Origin: Melastoma dodecandrum
Lineage: Eukaryota > Streptophyta > Magnoliopsida > Myrtales > Melastomataceae
Length of the DNA stretch: 64,000 bases
Direction: 5' to 3'
Assembly: GCA_029817715.1 (NCBI GenBank)
Contig: JARUPY010000356.1
Span: 1,087,001-1,151,000 of the forward strand
The translations under genes and the position numbers were made by a program. The notes under the pieces were generated by a model. That model searched no databases and was not told where the DNA came from. It saw only the letters and a program-made list of their open reading frames with translations. Positions 35,236 to 48,300 of the stretch are shown piece by piece (position 1 is the stretch's first letter; each line of letters starts with the position of its first letter).

Positions 35236-36949
35236 TGTTGGGACGTAATTCGAGCTCCAATTGAACCAAAGCAACGTCGGGTAAGCAGAAGTGAGTCTTG
35301 GTTCAGCCTACACTAGTGTTAGTATTTTGTGTTTAAACCTTCTGCTCGCTTGTCGAAATTGAATGAAACCACTTGTATTAGATCCGTAACTTAAATACGG
35401 ACCTAACAAGAGTAACCATGCATGATTTTGAGTCTTGAGCTATGATTTCCGAATTAAACCACTAAAACAATGTCGGTTTCGACCATTTTTGAGTAAATCA
35501 AGGCTTATGTTGATCTTTCGTTTTGCAAACTGATTTAAACTTTGCTATATACTCATTATATTATGTATTCCTATAATTTAGTGGCTTAATAATCCTTATT
35601 TGTGAAGTTATGCATGTTTTAGTGTAGAGGACAAGTTTATTTTGCTTAGGATTTGGCTTCCCCTGCATGATGGGATGTATGCGTCGTTGGATGTAACTTG
35701 AGTTTGGAATGTCAGATCAAGCTGAAATCTGCAACATTGGATTTGTAGCTCAAATAACTTCATTTTGAGTATTGAAAATCATGATTTTGTCTTGGATCTG
35801 AAAGTTACAGTCCGTTCTTCACAACTTTTTAAATCTGCCTCTGCTGAAATTCACATTTAACCATTGCTTGTTTATTGGATGATTCTAAGACAACTCTGTT
35901 CGATATTAATTTTGTTCAAACTCATTTTTTCTACATTGAAGTTTTAATTACTCATTCATTCCATGTTTTGAACATAAACTTTATTTTCGTGTATTTTGGA
36001 TATGAACTTACGTTCTACATTTATATGTTCATTTCGAGATTGATTTGTCATTGTTATTTTTCTTTTAAATTGAGTTGCTACTTAGCTTATAAAAATTTGA
36101 TTTCATTTGCGACTCCTTGCATACTTCTCTTATTGCTTTTTGTATGTGAAAACCGACCCGCATCGATCCGATTAATGTCCGGGATGCATTCGCAGACAAT
36201 AGGTACACATCCTCCATGTAAGTCTCATTCCAACTTACCCGGGTAATTCTAATTGATTTATACACTTCAATTAGAATTTACTGACCACATCCATATTTCA
36301 TTTGTTTGATTGATTTACAGGTATATTATCCTTCCACCTTTAACGATTCGACAAGACGATTCTCGAAGACTTCTCACTTGGGTGGAAGCTCTAGAAGCAG
36401 TGGACCGCGAGGATTTCTCTGCATGTGTAAAAGACCACGACGAACAAGGACCTGAAAGCGGACCCCATCCGAACATTTTTTTGATAAGTCATCCGACAAA
36501 TTTAAGATGCATGAGGGAAGGTGCGGGTGTTCCCGACTTTCTATTTCTCACTTTTAAGGGGTCGTGGGCCCAAGTGTATGGGCTCACGGTCAACACTTTT
36601 CCCCACCTACTTTGATCTAAATAATTGTATATGATTGCGCATGTGATCATCACATATGAGTAGAGAGCGAATAGTGAGAAATCCCCAAACTCTCTTTGGT
36701 TTTTTCGAACTTTATTTCATTTTTTTCGAAATTAAGTCGGTGGCGACTCTATAATAGCTTACATAGGTTAAGCGACAAACATGTATTATACTGAGCCACG
36801 ATGGATCGCGGTCCTCCTTTTGTTTCCTTCCGAATCATGCTCCACCTTTCCGCCGGCAGCCCCTCGGGATGACCGAGTAAGGGCCTAGGCAGGCCCGTCG
36901 GGAAGGAGCGGGACCGGCGCGTAACTGGAATAATATGAAAGAACACATT
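35236..36949. other. Unassigned region with a primer-site-like word
   Basis: A GTCGGTGGCGACTC word at about 36737-36750 resembles the primer-binding region of some Tat-lineage elements and could mark the right end of a plus-strand LTR. No matching LTR or internal coding sequence was found. The 101-codon frame at 36310-36615 is unrecognised. Confidence 0.3.
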
Positions 36950-38539
36950 GGATTTCCTTCCACTGGCGCTTTGACTAAGAAGCTGGATGAGAAAACTGTG
37001 TTGTTTGGGTTTGAAAAGTTTAGTGGCCAGCTCGAGAAGGATGAAAACCTGTCCCAAGGTTCGTGCTAGTTTAAATATTTTTTTATCTCCCTGAGTGGCC
37101 TATGACTGTGACCATAGAAGATATTTTGTTTGTTGATGGATTGTTCTGCCTCGGCAGCTACTGTTCAACTCCAAAAAACCGATGAAGACAAATTCCAGTG
37201 CCGAAATCATGAGATTTGTAATTATTGTTAGCGCACATATGGAGTTTTTCAAAACAACTAAGAAAAAGAACAAGCTTGACGACCAGAACAAGAATTTGAG
37301 TTTTATCTCCAGCTTCTGTATAGAAGCCTCCAAATGTGTTCTCTACTCTCTAGTTAAAGAAGGGTTTCCCGATTTACCCGTCAAGGGGTCTGATTTGGCT
37401 GCTGAAACTTTGGGCACACATCTGGTTTACTTGGTGGACTTCTTGCAATAAGTCATTTCTCACTGGTAAGAGATGTATTGGGCTAGATGTCGCCCTTCAC
37501 TACTGGAGCAACTCGAATACGTGGTCTGTTGCACGATGAGTGCTCTTATCCACCCGCTCATTAATATTGAGAGTGAGCAAGATTGGACACCTTATCCAGC
37601 CAATAAGTTATATTCTTTTCGAGATGATCACTCCGGGTGGCCTTTACCTCAGAATCCTCAACTGTGAGCTCGTAGCTTGGCTTCGTCCAAGAGGTACCAG
37701 TGTCCCTTTCTTGAGGTCATTTAACAGCTTTGTGCACGGGAAGACGGTGATCGTACCATTTAGGGAAGCAGATGAAGTGGCTTCTCAAGTCTCGTTATCC
37801 CCGATCGAGTTTCCTTTTCCAAGAAACGGCAGAAATTCTCGTTACCCAATTATTCACAATGGCTTGGAAAATGACATGGTCAGAGTTTGTGGGGCTTCAT
37901 GGTTATCTTCTATGCCCCATTGGATGATTTCTACTTGCCTGGACCTGATCATGAAAGTAAGTTACCTGACAAAGTTTTGATATAGTTTATTACTATTAGT
38001 CAGTTCTTGACTTAGATCTGTCTCTTTTGCAGCTGTGTTGAAGATCGAGATGGTGATTCTTCCTCCCGAGGCCATATATGCTCCGGTTTCCCGAAGAAGT
38101 AACATAGAGCTCAGACTACTAAGTCCCAAGTCGAAAATACCACTTTCAAGGAGCCAATCCTTTGAGGAAAAAGGATCAAATCTCGAGAAGAACGTCCTTC
38201 AAATAAATGATCAAGCTAGTGGTGATGGAGAAGAACCTTCGGTTAAAAGGCGAAAGTGGTTCATCAAGAGGCAACCTAAGCCTGTTCTCAAGGAACCTAC
38301 CTCCATGTTTTGGATGGAAGTTCTGAGCTGGAAGTGTCTACCTCGTCTCTTTCTAAGGTGGTGTCAACAAAAATACCTCGTGGCCGGCGGATCACAAGGA
38401 GAACCCGTACTTTGCCCTCGAAGATTCATTCTACAAAAAGGCGTCGCCCCAAATGCTATTGTTTGGCAATCTCTCATTCAGTTCTCTGTGAGGTTCTTTC
38501 ACTTTCCTAGTATTCAACAGAGGTCATTACCAATATATA
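36950..38539 (+). pseudogene. Decayed intron-bearing gene fragment, possibly plant-mobile-domain type
   Basis: Several plus-strand coding-like pieces in different frames occur at 37182-37451, 37473-37667, 37540-37956 and 38035-38583. A clean intron with GTAAGT donor and TTTTGCAG acceptor runs 37957-38032. Splicing it joins FYLPGPDHE to TVLKIEMVILPPEAIYAP in one frame. The downstream basic, Ser-rich linker (SVKRRKWFIKRQPKP) resembles linkers in plant-mobile-domain genes, but the core domain is not clearly visible here. The fragment is cut at about 38540 by the Tat element, and the coiled-coil piece at 59311-60172 may be its continuation on the other side. Frameshifts between pieces suggest a pseudogene. 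Confidence 0.45.
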
Positions 38540-39114
38540 CCCTCGGAAGCACTTACGAATGCCAATCGACGATGCCTTCGTAAGTGAACAAGAATGCAGG
38601 AACACAAAGAGAGCTTGAACGCCGGAATGGTTGAAAAGATAAATTGACAATATGTCCGTCTATAGAGAGGTGTCTTGTACAATGCCTAACAACAAGTATT
38701 TATACCAACCTAGACCTACGTATATATGATAAAGTAATATTGCACATATATTACGTTTCCTTTACTGCCGGTCTTCATGGAATATATCCTTTCCATTTGA
38801 GCAATTTTGACAACAATCTCCCTCCAAATTTTGATATCATCTGGAACCTTCCTTAATAGCTGAGTTGATCAATCGCAATGCCCATTGGCCTTTCCCCGTA
38901 GAGTTTCCTTGCTCGCCCAACTAACTGTCGCTTTTCGCTTCCCTTGTCGCCCGTACACCTGGTAACCCCGTCTGCTTGGTGACTACTTCGCCCCCAGCAA
39001 GCCTTCGCCTAGTGTGTTTCCGTGGTCACCTCCTTACTGGATTTTCATCCTATAGGCCTTCATTCTGGACCGACGAGACCGAGATCTGTGGCCCAGAATT
39101 TCTATTGTTAAACA
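38540..39114 (-). repeat. 3' LTR of the Tat element, outer end missing
   Basis: It aligns with 58720-59310, sharing GGAAGCACTTACG, GACGATGCCTTCG, AATTGACAATATG and TATATTACGTTTC. It ends TTGTTAAACA at 39114 (TGTTTAACAA on the minus strand), next to the polypurine tract. The outer 45 bp or so present at 58677-58720 are absent. Open frames here are conserved across all three LTR copies only because the LTRs are. Confidence 0.82.
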
Positions 39115-39130
39115 TAAGTCCCCTTCAAGG
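39115..39130 (-). other. Polypurine tract of the Tat element
   Basis: The minus strand reads CCTTGAAGGGGACTTA directly before TGTTTAACA. It is homologous in position and form to the tract of element X at 21470-21487. Confidence 0.72.
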
Positions 39131-40402
39131 CAGACCGAATGATCTGTCTCGCCTTGAAAAAAGACCAAATAGTCATTCCCCTGTAACTCGGTAACATATG
39201 CAGGCGAGTAATAAATCCTTGACTGATCGATATCCCCAAAACGTATCGTTTGAGATTTCCTAGGGTAATTGTTGGAATCCCCGAAATCTCTGTCATGATA
39301 TCTCCTGTCATAGCCCTTTGCCCTTCATGATTTCGTTTATAAAAGGCGGTATTCGGTTCGTCTTCCAAATCGCAAACCTTGCTTTGAAAGTGACCGAGTC
39401 ATGAAACCTTTTCCTTCCTTTCAAAAATCTTGCCCAGAGGCTATGTCCATCACCTTAACCTGCTTGAGAGCATATGTCCATCACCTTATGAGGATGGTCT
39501 CCTTCCCTCTTTGTGATTCCATTTGGAAAGAGAGAAGGTGCCGAGTCACAACCTGATTCGTCATTTTCAGGTTGTGTCCGTTTGGGAGAAGCTCTGGCGG
39601 TGTTTACTCGGATGTTGTCTGGGTGGCGTCTCACCTTATGAGGAGGGTGATCAAGTTTTTCACCTCGTTTCCTCTCAAAGGTGAAAAAGGTCCTGTACAA
39701 GTTTCTCGGCGCGGCGTTCTGAGCGGCGTTCGCCCCCCCAGCCTTTTGTTGTTCCAAGGGGATGACGTGCCATCGAGGTTTGGTGAGAAACCACGAAGGG
39801 GCCCTCCACCCTCAGTTCGTCAGCCTCTCGGCTTTGTGGGAGATCCGACCAGACCTCCGGGTCTTTAACTCCATGGCAATCGCGTGTCCCCGAGATCTAA
39901 GGGTCAGGCCTCCCTCGTGCTGCTGCATGCTCCTCGGGGTAATGGATCCAAGGATTCTTCTTTGTCCGAGGGAAGAGACCGGGTGTGACTTTTGGCCCGT
40001 CTCCTGCGGACTAACCCTTGACTCCCCTGGGAAGGTTGTAGGTTTTTCTTCTAACACCGGGAAGAACCTAGTATCTGCCTGGTTTCCTGTGGATAAACCC
40101 TTGAAATGTTCGCACGGTCTTCAATAGAGTATTTTCCTGATGAGTGGAGACACCATCTACTGAGTCGCTTACGTTTCATTCGTTGTACATTTATCATCAA
40201 TCAATCCCATGTGAATGAGAATAAATGCGTTTTCTTGGAACTCTTCGTTTAACCCACTTATGACCTTTGGTATGGCCATCAGTTTCCAAGCGAAGCGACG
40301 ATCTGTATGTCTCCAGTTTGCAAGGTGAGGCAACATTTCCTATTGAGTTTAGAATGTCAAGCGACATTTTGCTTGGGCCCGGACCTTTATCGGTTTTATA
40401 GG

Positions 40403-40410
40403 TTATAAAA
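40403..40410 (+). promoter_or_regulatory. TATA box of the antisense gene
   Basis: GGTTATAAAATTCC at 40401-40414 lies 93 bp upstream of the ATG at 40496, a normal plant spacing. A second TATA-like box (TTTATAAAAGG) is at about 39336-39346. Either would drive transcription opposite to the host retroelement. Confidence 0.5.
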
Positions 40411-40495
40411 TTCCTGAGTGGTAGGGCTTTCCCCGCTCACGCTTTCAGAAAAACTCCCTTCCTATCTTTTCATAACCCTCGTTCTTGCGACTCTC

Positions 40496-42599
40496 ATGGA
40501 TTCTGGCACCTCATCCTCGTCTTCGGGCTCTCCGTCCCGCATAGTCGATGACGCGGCCCAGTTTCGACATGCCTTTGCTAGGGCCAAGCAGTTTCATGTT
40601 TTTTCCTGTTACGAGGTGAATTCAAAGTATGGTCTTCCGATACCGGACCAAACAAAACCCTTGGCCCGTACGTCTGTGACGGGAAAGTTCGTTTCCTTTA
40701 CACCATCAAGTTGTCCGCTGTGTTCTCCTCTGACGAGTTTGACCCGAAAGGATGGGGGCCGTCCGTTCGGGCGAGCCTCCGTTGCTTTCCTTCTCCCAGG
40801 AGCAAGGTTAGTCCATATTCGGTTCCCAAGAATGGATGGCAAAGAAAGGTGTTGCGGGGGAAGAGATGGGGATCATAACCCTGATCGAAGTGTGCCACTC
40901 CTCGATCGAGCCTAGCCTTTCCATTTTTGTTGGGTTTCTTTCATTCTGGAACCCTACTGTCGACTACTTCTACCTCCCGAAGGGGCCGATGACAATCACC
41001 CTGGAGGATATTGGTTTCCTGTCTGGCTGCAGTTTTTCCGGCACTCTCTTGTGTTTTGACAACAAGCATGCTGACCTTCAATTCGATCCTTTGGAGAGCT
41101 CAGCGAAGTCGTTAAGCGGCACCTTAGGGATGAACAAGTGGGAACTCCAGGAGGAGTTTTGAGTTTACTGGGATTGGTTGTCCAAGTATATTTTCTGTAA
41201 CCGGGAAAAGCGCCCTGGCCAGTTTGTGGTTGGAGTGGCCACCAGCCTTGTTGAGGCTGCCAATGCTGACGAGCCATATCCTGTGGCCTTCGCCCCATTT
41301 TTGTTGAGTCTTATCTAACCGTAGCCTTTACCAGGCGACCAACGACCCCGCCAACTTTCCTGGGTGCCAGACAGATGGCCCTATGTGGATCGTGTATCTG
41401 TGGATCATGTTGTACTTTCCTGAATTCACCCGTTATCCTGAAGCCATGCGTACCTGTGCTGATGTCATCGTAGTGGGCTCGCCTAACTACCGATGTGCCT
41501 TTAGCATTGCCGGTTGCATCGAAGCCTTGATGAATGGGTGCCTTGACGACATTGTGGGTACAGTTGCTTCCCGGCGTCCATTCCCTGAAGAGTGGGAAAG
41601 GCTGCGCTCGGAAACGGTTTGAGTGCTTTCTACCGGCTTTCTGTATCAGGGACTTAGTGGCTGTGGACTCTGAGGGCTTGATCTTCGAGGTGTAACAATC
41701 CTCACCTCTGTGCCCGTCAGTTAGGGTTCACTCAGTGTATGGGCGTCCCTTTCTTCCAGTCCAAGAATCAGCCTTTGGACATGCATATTGTATTCCTTCT
41801 GGGGTCTGGAGTGGCTGAACAGACTCAGCCGCTGCATCTCCATTCCGTTCAGGTCTGGCCTAAACTTTCAGTTGGCCGATCCCCGGACTTTTCCAAGGCC
41901 TGGTACAGGATCTGGGAATAGCTGCAGGTTGTTTCTCATCTGGAAAGGCTGACTGAGAGGGAGAAGTCGGCCCCTTCTCTAGCGCTTCCTGGTCCGAGCG
42001 AGGTAACCTTCAGGAAATTGTCATCAGGCGATGGTACGTTCCCCTCAGGTATGATGGACTAGTTTGCCTTCTACCATACCAGTATCCATATGATAACTCT
42101 TTTGTTTGTAACAGGTGTTAGGAAGATTCGGTCTTCCTCGTGCGGGCACATCATCACAAGGAGCCCGCCTGAAAAGAAAAATGTCTCGTGGTTCCGTTCC
42201 CCCATTGTTGCCGAGCGTTTCTTCTGACCGTCCCATCGAGCAGGTGTCGTCTAGGAATGTATCAGGTATTGAATTGTAGTATATGTTTTACTTCTTATTA
42301 GAGGTCTTGGACTTGACGCACTTTTCTTTTGTCAAGGCCCCATTGTCTTTTGCCATATTGATGTTGATGATGTCCCCGATGACATCCCTATCTCTTCATT
42401 GCTGGGTGGCGAAGGTCGCTCAGCCAGGCCAATGTCAGAGAAGCTCCCAAGTAGAGTTGGGCATGAAGTTTCTGCCTCCTCTGAATCTCAAGGTTGGGGC
42501 TCCGACAGGTAATGTTGCTGTCGCCCAAGAGCTTCCGGGTGAGGCGACAAATGTCTCCCTGGAATAGGCTATTGAGACCCCCTTGGGACGAATAACAGA
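40496..42599 (+). pseudogene. Plant-mobile-domain-like antisense gene, first part
   Basis: The start chosen is ATG at 40496 (MDSGTSSSSSGSPSR), after the TATA box at 40403. The core, at about 40836-41160, has FLSFWNPTVDYFYLPKGPMT followed by ITLEDIGFLSG, which fits the plant mobile domain signature (a Trp-rich segment, then a P-x-G/E-x-TITLED motif). A later piece at 41383-41622 (CLDDIVGTVASRRPFPEEWE) also fits. Plant mobile domain proteins occur both as host nuclear proteins (MAIL/MAIN family) and inside transposons. A 66-bp intron (GTATG...TAACAG) runs 42049-42114. Frameshifts near 40690-40830 and 41160-41380 suggest decay, though some breaks may be unrecognised introns. Coding is cut at 42604 by the LARD-like element and resumes at 51843. 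Confidence 0.62.
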
Positions 42600-43439
42600 G
42601 TTGCTGTAATAACCCAGGACGTTGTGAAATATGGAAGTAAGGATTTTATGGAAACAATATATAATGCGCGAGAATGGGTGTGCATACTGAGAGTACATGA
42701 TCATTTGAGAATTAAGAATATAGGGAAGGTTTTAAGGAGATCAAAGAATCATCCCGAATGATCATGAGAACGAGAATGTAATCGTGAATGATAAAATGTT
42801 GTTTGAGTACCAGTTATCTTTGGTAACTGAATGATTGAAAGTATGGCAAGTTGTGTCGTGAATGTGCATTGGCTGTGCTACGAATTTTGTGGTTAGAAAC
42901 ATGTGTGACATTGGATGAATCAATGTAGCTCGAACTTGGGGAATCAAACGGCCGAATGTGTGTAAGAAAACAAAGGAAAGTCATAAGCACGACACAGCTA
43001 CTAAACGAGACGAAATAGTGATTAGGGAGGTGGATTAATTACGGCCAGATTAATTAAGCTAATGGGGCCGGTTTTGTGCTAAACCAAACCCATCTTGAAG
43101 GGTCGGCTACGGGGCCCACGGCGACTCATCACTCGCATGGAATTAAGATCCGGTGGTATGACACATCAAAAGTGCAAGCACGTGGTGTCGGATGCTAAAC
43201 TAAACCCATCGGACGAGGAACCGCGACACATCTTTTGCATGATGGCTTGGTCCGGTTTTGCGACACATCAAAAGCGCAAACACGAGGTGTCGCGTGTTGG
43301 GCGCTCGGTGTTGCATGAAGGTGAGAAGCTTGAGGGGGGGGGGGGTTCTTAGCTAAGGACGAGGAGAAAAGTCGTCTTCCTATCCTCTTACCTACTTCCG
43401 GAGAAGAAAAGCAAGGAAAGAAAACGTGAAAGATGATAC

Positions 43440-43590
43440 AACGGGGGCTCAGAGGGAGTCCAGAGGGGGTCCAAGGGGGACCCAACGGGGGCTCAGAGGG
43501 AGTCCAGAGAGGGTCCAGAGGGGACCCAACGGGGGTCCAGGGGGGGACCCAGCCGGGGTCCAGAGGGGGCCTAGAGGGGATCCGAGGATG
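43440..43590. repeat. G-rich minisatellite in the 5' LTR (second copy at about 49920-50070)
   Basis: Diverged 12-18 bp units such as GGGGGTCCAGAGGG, GACCCAACGGGG and GCTCAGAGGGAGTCC recur across about 150 bp. Frames through it read repeating Gly-Pro-Arg words, a by-product of the repeat. The G runs could form quadruplexes in DNA or RNA. Confidence 0.8.
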
Positions 43591-43762
43591 GGCGCCTATG
43601 TGGCCCTTAAATCAATACCCACCGTTGATGAAATGGAAAAAGCTTCCAAGGATGGTAATTTGGTCCCTAGTTGCTAATGGAAGAGGATGAAAGGGGCCTC
43701 ATGAAGAAAATGAGGCGGTGAACCCCTCTTGAAAGGGGTGGAATTCGTCTCCTTCCCCACAT

Positions 43763-43790
43763 AACACACACACACACACAAAAACACACA
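43763..43790. repeat. CA microsatellite in the LTR (second copy at about 50244-50271)
   Basis: ACACACACACACACAC followed by AAAAACACAC, present in both LTRs of the LARD-like element. Confidence 0.85.
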
Positions 43791-45358
43791 AGGGACTTAG
43801 GAAGAATAAGGAAAAAGGAGGAGAGTGGGCGAAGGGAATCAAGGAGGAAGAAGGAAGTTCGAAGCACCAAGGTGGATCCGCAAGGAAAGGAGAGTTAGGC
43901 GCCGGTCAAGCCTAAGGTTGGGGGCCAAGGAAAGGCAACCCCCGCGAGCGGAGGTGGTCCGGCAAAGGGCGGAGCTCACCCGGTTGTGTGTAGAAGCAAG
44001 TGGACGGTAAGCCCTACATCCCTCCTTCGCTTTTAAGCTTAGTTTGTGGTGCATGCTGTTTAAATTCGTGGCTGTGGTTGGGCTGTGATTTGGAGGTGGT
44101 TTGGAGAGGGTTAGAGGGTGGCCGAACCCCTAAGGTGGAGGGGAGCCACCCGAACCCCTCTATCTTTGAGTATGTGTATGCGTGTGGTTGTTGGCTTACC
44201 GAAAGGCCGTGCTTGGGGCGAGCCTTGAGGGGAATGATTGCGGTCCTTAGGGGCTGGAAATGAGTGAAGTTAAGGTATGGAATAGGGGAGCGTCGAGCCC
44301 CGTGGTGGCTGCGCTCCACCTCGCGCTCTAAGAGCGGAATCGCGTGGCTTTGGCCATGAAAATGAAATCGGCTAAGGGCTGGAAGTTATGCGGCGTTGTA
44401 AGGCCGGAACGGAAGCCTAGAAGGGCTGTCCCTCATGCTAGAAAGGCATGGAAAAGTTACGCTCGGGGGTGGATGGGAGGTGAGACCGAATGGGGTGACA
44501 TTCGGTTGAAACGGGTAAGAATAATGAGTGTTACTTGAGCTCAAATGAGGGGCTGTAGGAAAGGAGTTATAACGTGAAAATTTGTGGCCACATTCCCACC
44601 TTGAAAGGGAGTAGGAATGTGGTAGAAACAAGTGTAAAATGATGGGGGAATGTCAAAGCCGAATTGGTATATCATTGGGATGTACAGAAAACGAAAAATG
44701 GCCGAAATGATGATTAGACGGGTACATGGTTTCACTAGCCTAAGGGGAAATGCACTTGGAGTTTGGTTTTGATATTTTAAGGGTGTCTTCCTATCTTATC
44801 TAAGAGGTTGAAAATGGCAGACACGAATGGAAATTGATGAGGAAAGGTGAAGGCCGAATGGGTTGAAGTTTGGTGTCTGTTTCAGTATGCAGGATGTTCC
44901 AAAGGGGGGAAACGAACGTGAGATGGGTATACGGTTTCGTTAGCCTAAGGGGCTATGTGCTTGGAGTTTGGTTTTGAGATTTTAAGGGTACCTTCCTACC
45001 TTAGTTAAGGTGTGGGAAATGATAGAAACGAATGGGAATGGTTGAGAAAAGATGAAAACCGAATTGGTTTAAGGCCAGGGGTTATGATGTCTCAAAAAGG
45101 GATAAATGGTTCTCGGACATGTTGTATGGAATGTATGGTTTCTTGTGGATGTATGTGGGGTTTTAAAATGGAATGGATTCTAGTTTCTTGCAGGTAAAAG
45201 AAGGGTTCTTAGGCTGCGCATCATGAATGGACAAGACTTGTTTAGTTTTCGAAAAAAAAAATTGAGCTTGTAGCTCACATGTATATGTAACGAAACTTTT
45301 ATAAATCAATGGAAATGTGATGTTTTGGTATAAATGTTAATGTCCGGAACCTTTCAAG

Positions 45359-45370
45359 TGGTATCAGAGC
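45359..45370 (+). other. Primer-binding site (initiator tRNA-Met type)
   Basis: TGGTATCAGAGC lies two bases after the 5' LTR end, the standard primer site of many plant gypsy and copia elements. Confidence 0.93.
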
Positions 45371-48300
45371 CTAGGTTTGTTTTGGAGTGATAAGGTGGCA
45401 TTTGAGTTAGTTTTTGCATTGAAAATGCACTTTGTGCCATGCGCATGCGTATGTAATTGTTTGGATTGATTCGGAGTTGATTCGGTTGAGTTGATATTGA
45501 GGAAAAAGTGAATGGAAAGGGGTTCGGAATTGCCAAAATATGTGTGTATGAGAGCACATGAATGGGTGTTTGGTTTGGAAGGATTGAGGTATAAACATCA
45601 TGGAAAGTGATGGAAATAAGTACTTTGTTTGTCAAACGCATGGTGACATAAAGGAATCACCTAGAAAAGGGTTGATTCGAATTTTGAAATATATATATTG
45701 AGGCTGCAAAGATGCATCTATATTGAAGTGAATGAGATTTTGATTGTAAAGGAGTTTGAGACTTGGGATTGATACCTCACGATGAAGTGATGGGAATGAG
45801 TGTTTCGGGCACTAAAGGCATGATGTCGGAATGTGGCGGAATAGGAACGGTCTCGAAAGGAGAAAGATCTCCGAGTTGAACCATGAAGTTGGGACCTCGG
45901 GATGAGAGTTTGAAAGGTGATTAAGCACGGAAATAAGGCTGGCAAGGCCAGTTAAAAATGTTACGAATTAAGGCGCTATAATGGTGCGAGAGTGCACCCA
46001 GTTGGGGAAAAGGGAATGATATAGGGAATTCCCCACATATGCTCGCTCCTGGGAATGGTATGGAAGCCTAAGAGGGCTGTCCAAAGTGCTAAGGATAGCA
46101 CGGAATAGAAATGGTCCGGGGCGAATGCGAAATGAGTAGAAACGAGTCCCGAAAGTGGACATAATGAAGCGAATGCTTCGAGAAACGGCGGGGCTGCCTT
46201 GAAGGGCGCCCTAGAGAGGTTTAGGAAACCTTGATCCTTGCCTCGTGGGAGGCGGAAAGGGTCAGCTAAAGGGGCTAGAAAGAACCCCACAAGAGTTAGC
46301 TCGAGTATGCTGAACAGGGAACGGATGTACAAGAGGTAATGCTCGGATGAGGCGAGCATGAGCGAAGCGGACGCTTCGAGTAAATGTGGGCTACCTTGAA
46401 GGGTGCCCCAAAGGAATTGAGAACCTTTGTTTCTACCTTCTTGGAGAAGGCAGGGACAACCCAAATGGGCAAGTGCAACCTCGCATAGGGGGCTGACCAG
46501 GGAAGGTCAATTGCGGGGTGGTTTGATTGGGTGAATGGTGTTAGCGAAATGATTTAAGTGGGCAAAAATGCCGTAATGAGGTACGAACCAATGAGAGTTG
46601 CTACCTATACTGTCCAAGTTAAGGAAGGATAGTATAATGCGTATAACAAGGTATATGAATGAAGTGTCTAAACCCGAAATGATGGGTGAGCCGGATTGGC
46701 TCCGCTCAACGGTTATGAGCAAACAAGGACGATTAGGTCGACAAGAGAGTTGAGACAATGTGTGTACGAATAAAGGGGTCGAAGGACCACAAAAAGGGAA
46801 GACAAGTATGGCTGAAACGAGCCTTGAGGAGGTGCGTACTTCACCGCACTTGTATGGTTGCATGCCGAAGGATAGAAATGAGTAAGTCGCCAATGCGAGA
46901 CTAATCGGTTTTGGGGTAGGAAAGAAATAACCCCTACCATGTCTGAGTACTCAAAAGAAGGTGTATGAGAGGTGGAAACGTGACCTAAATAGGAGGGATT
47001 GACTAACGGTGAAGAATGTATGGGATGAGTGCGGGTACCATGAGATACCGTGGCGTATCTTAATAAACGTCAAGAAGTGCAAACCCCAATGTGAGGAGAA
47101 AGGAGTTGAGGTCATAGAAAGGTTAAACGGAGATAAGGACTTGGTGGTGATTCTAATGACCAAAATAAGTTGATTTGGTATAGTCAAAGTCAAGGACTAA
47201 CGATACGGATTGAGGGACAAATGATCGTTGCTACACAAGTACCAAGGGCAAATATACCTGGTAACAGCTCGAATGGGAGGATTCGAGGATGATACAAGGA
47301 AAGAAAGAATCGGGAATTATAAAGGATCGTACAAGTGATAAATCGTATGAAGGTCTTACGAGACCAAGAGCAATGAGTACGATACGAATGATAAGGTACA
47401 TGTATGAGTGGGATGTGAAGGGTACGATAGTGAAACGAATTATAAAAATGCTCAAGGTGGATACATAATGGATAATAAGGCTAAAGTGATTTCCCCAAGA
47501 TAGGGGTGAGACGGTCGGAAAATAAGTGACGACGTTAAGAATTGAATCTTAGCGGAAGTGATTGTGTACGTGTGATCTCGGACCTCGATCCGAGGAATGA
47601 GATTAAAGGTATGATCGAACTTATTAATTCGTTTTATATGAGGATATCGTCATACTAATTGAATATGATGGAAAGTGGTATGAGGTGTGGTATGATGATT
47701 TGGAATTGATCGGAAATGTAAGCCAGGGAGGCGGAAAGTATGAAAGAATGCGATCGAGTGTGTCGGAATTGAACCAAAAACGCTAAGGTTAAGCCTAGCG
47801 GAATGGAGGTACGTCAATTTTCTCAGAGTTTGGTCCGAGAAATGTATGAATTTTGTGAATGCATCGGCCGAACGGGCTGGAATAATGAAAACTAAAGTCG
47901 AGTTTTGACGGGAAAAAAATATATGTGAATGATCTCGGAGCTTGAATCCGGGGAACGCGTTTATTAATGCGTTCGTATGAACGGAAAGGATTGGGAACGT
48001 ACGCCTACAAAGCGGAAGATACATGAGTGCGGCCACAAGTGCAAGAATTAAGAATCAAAACGAGAATTTGATCTCGATCAGAAAGTGATTGGACCATAGA
48101 TCAGCCTAAGTAACGGCTGGAAGAATAACCCGACGAGGATTGGAAACGTGGTCATAATGTTAACATAAAAGAAGGAAGGAATAATATGTTTTGTAAACTC
48201 TTGAATGAGGAATACCAAATGTGTGTATTGATGTCGCATCATAACGATTGATTATGGTGGATCTATGTTTGATATATCATGACGGAATTATTTTGGTTTT

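Larger units (their letters stand above)
42605..45356 (+). repeat. 5' LTR of the LARD-like element
   Basis: It runs from TGTAATAACCC to CCTTTCA and is nearly identical to 49089-51837. Visible differences include GGGTGTGCATAC against GAGTTGCATAC, an 11-base rather than an 8-base G run near 43336, and small indels near 43360 and 43860. It contains a G-rich minisatellite and a CA repeat. Confidence 0.93.

Noticed and set aside
36727..36760. Right end of a Tat LTR with primer site GGTGGCGACTC
   Set aside because: No second LTR, no adjoining gag and no clear LTR start were found. The word alone is too weak for a separate element call.
38644..38856. Frame conserved between 38644-38856, 58834-59034 and 60443-60655
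   Set aside because: All three are the same Tat LTR segment. The apparent protein conservation is LTR identity.
43426..43677. Gly-Pro-Arg-rich repetitive protein
   Set aside because: It is the translation of a G-rich minisatellite, open in several frames at once.
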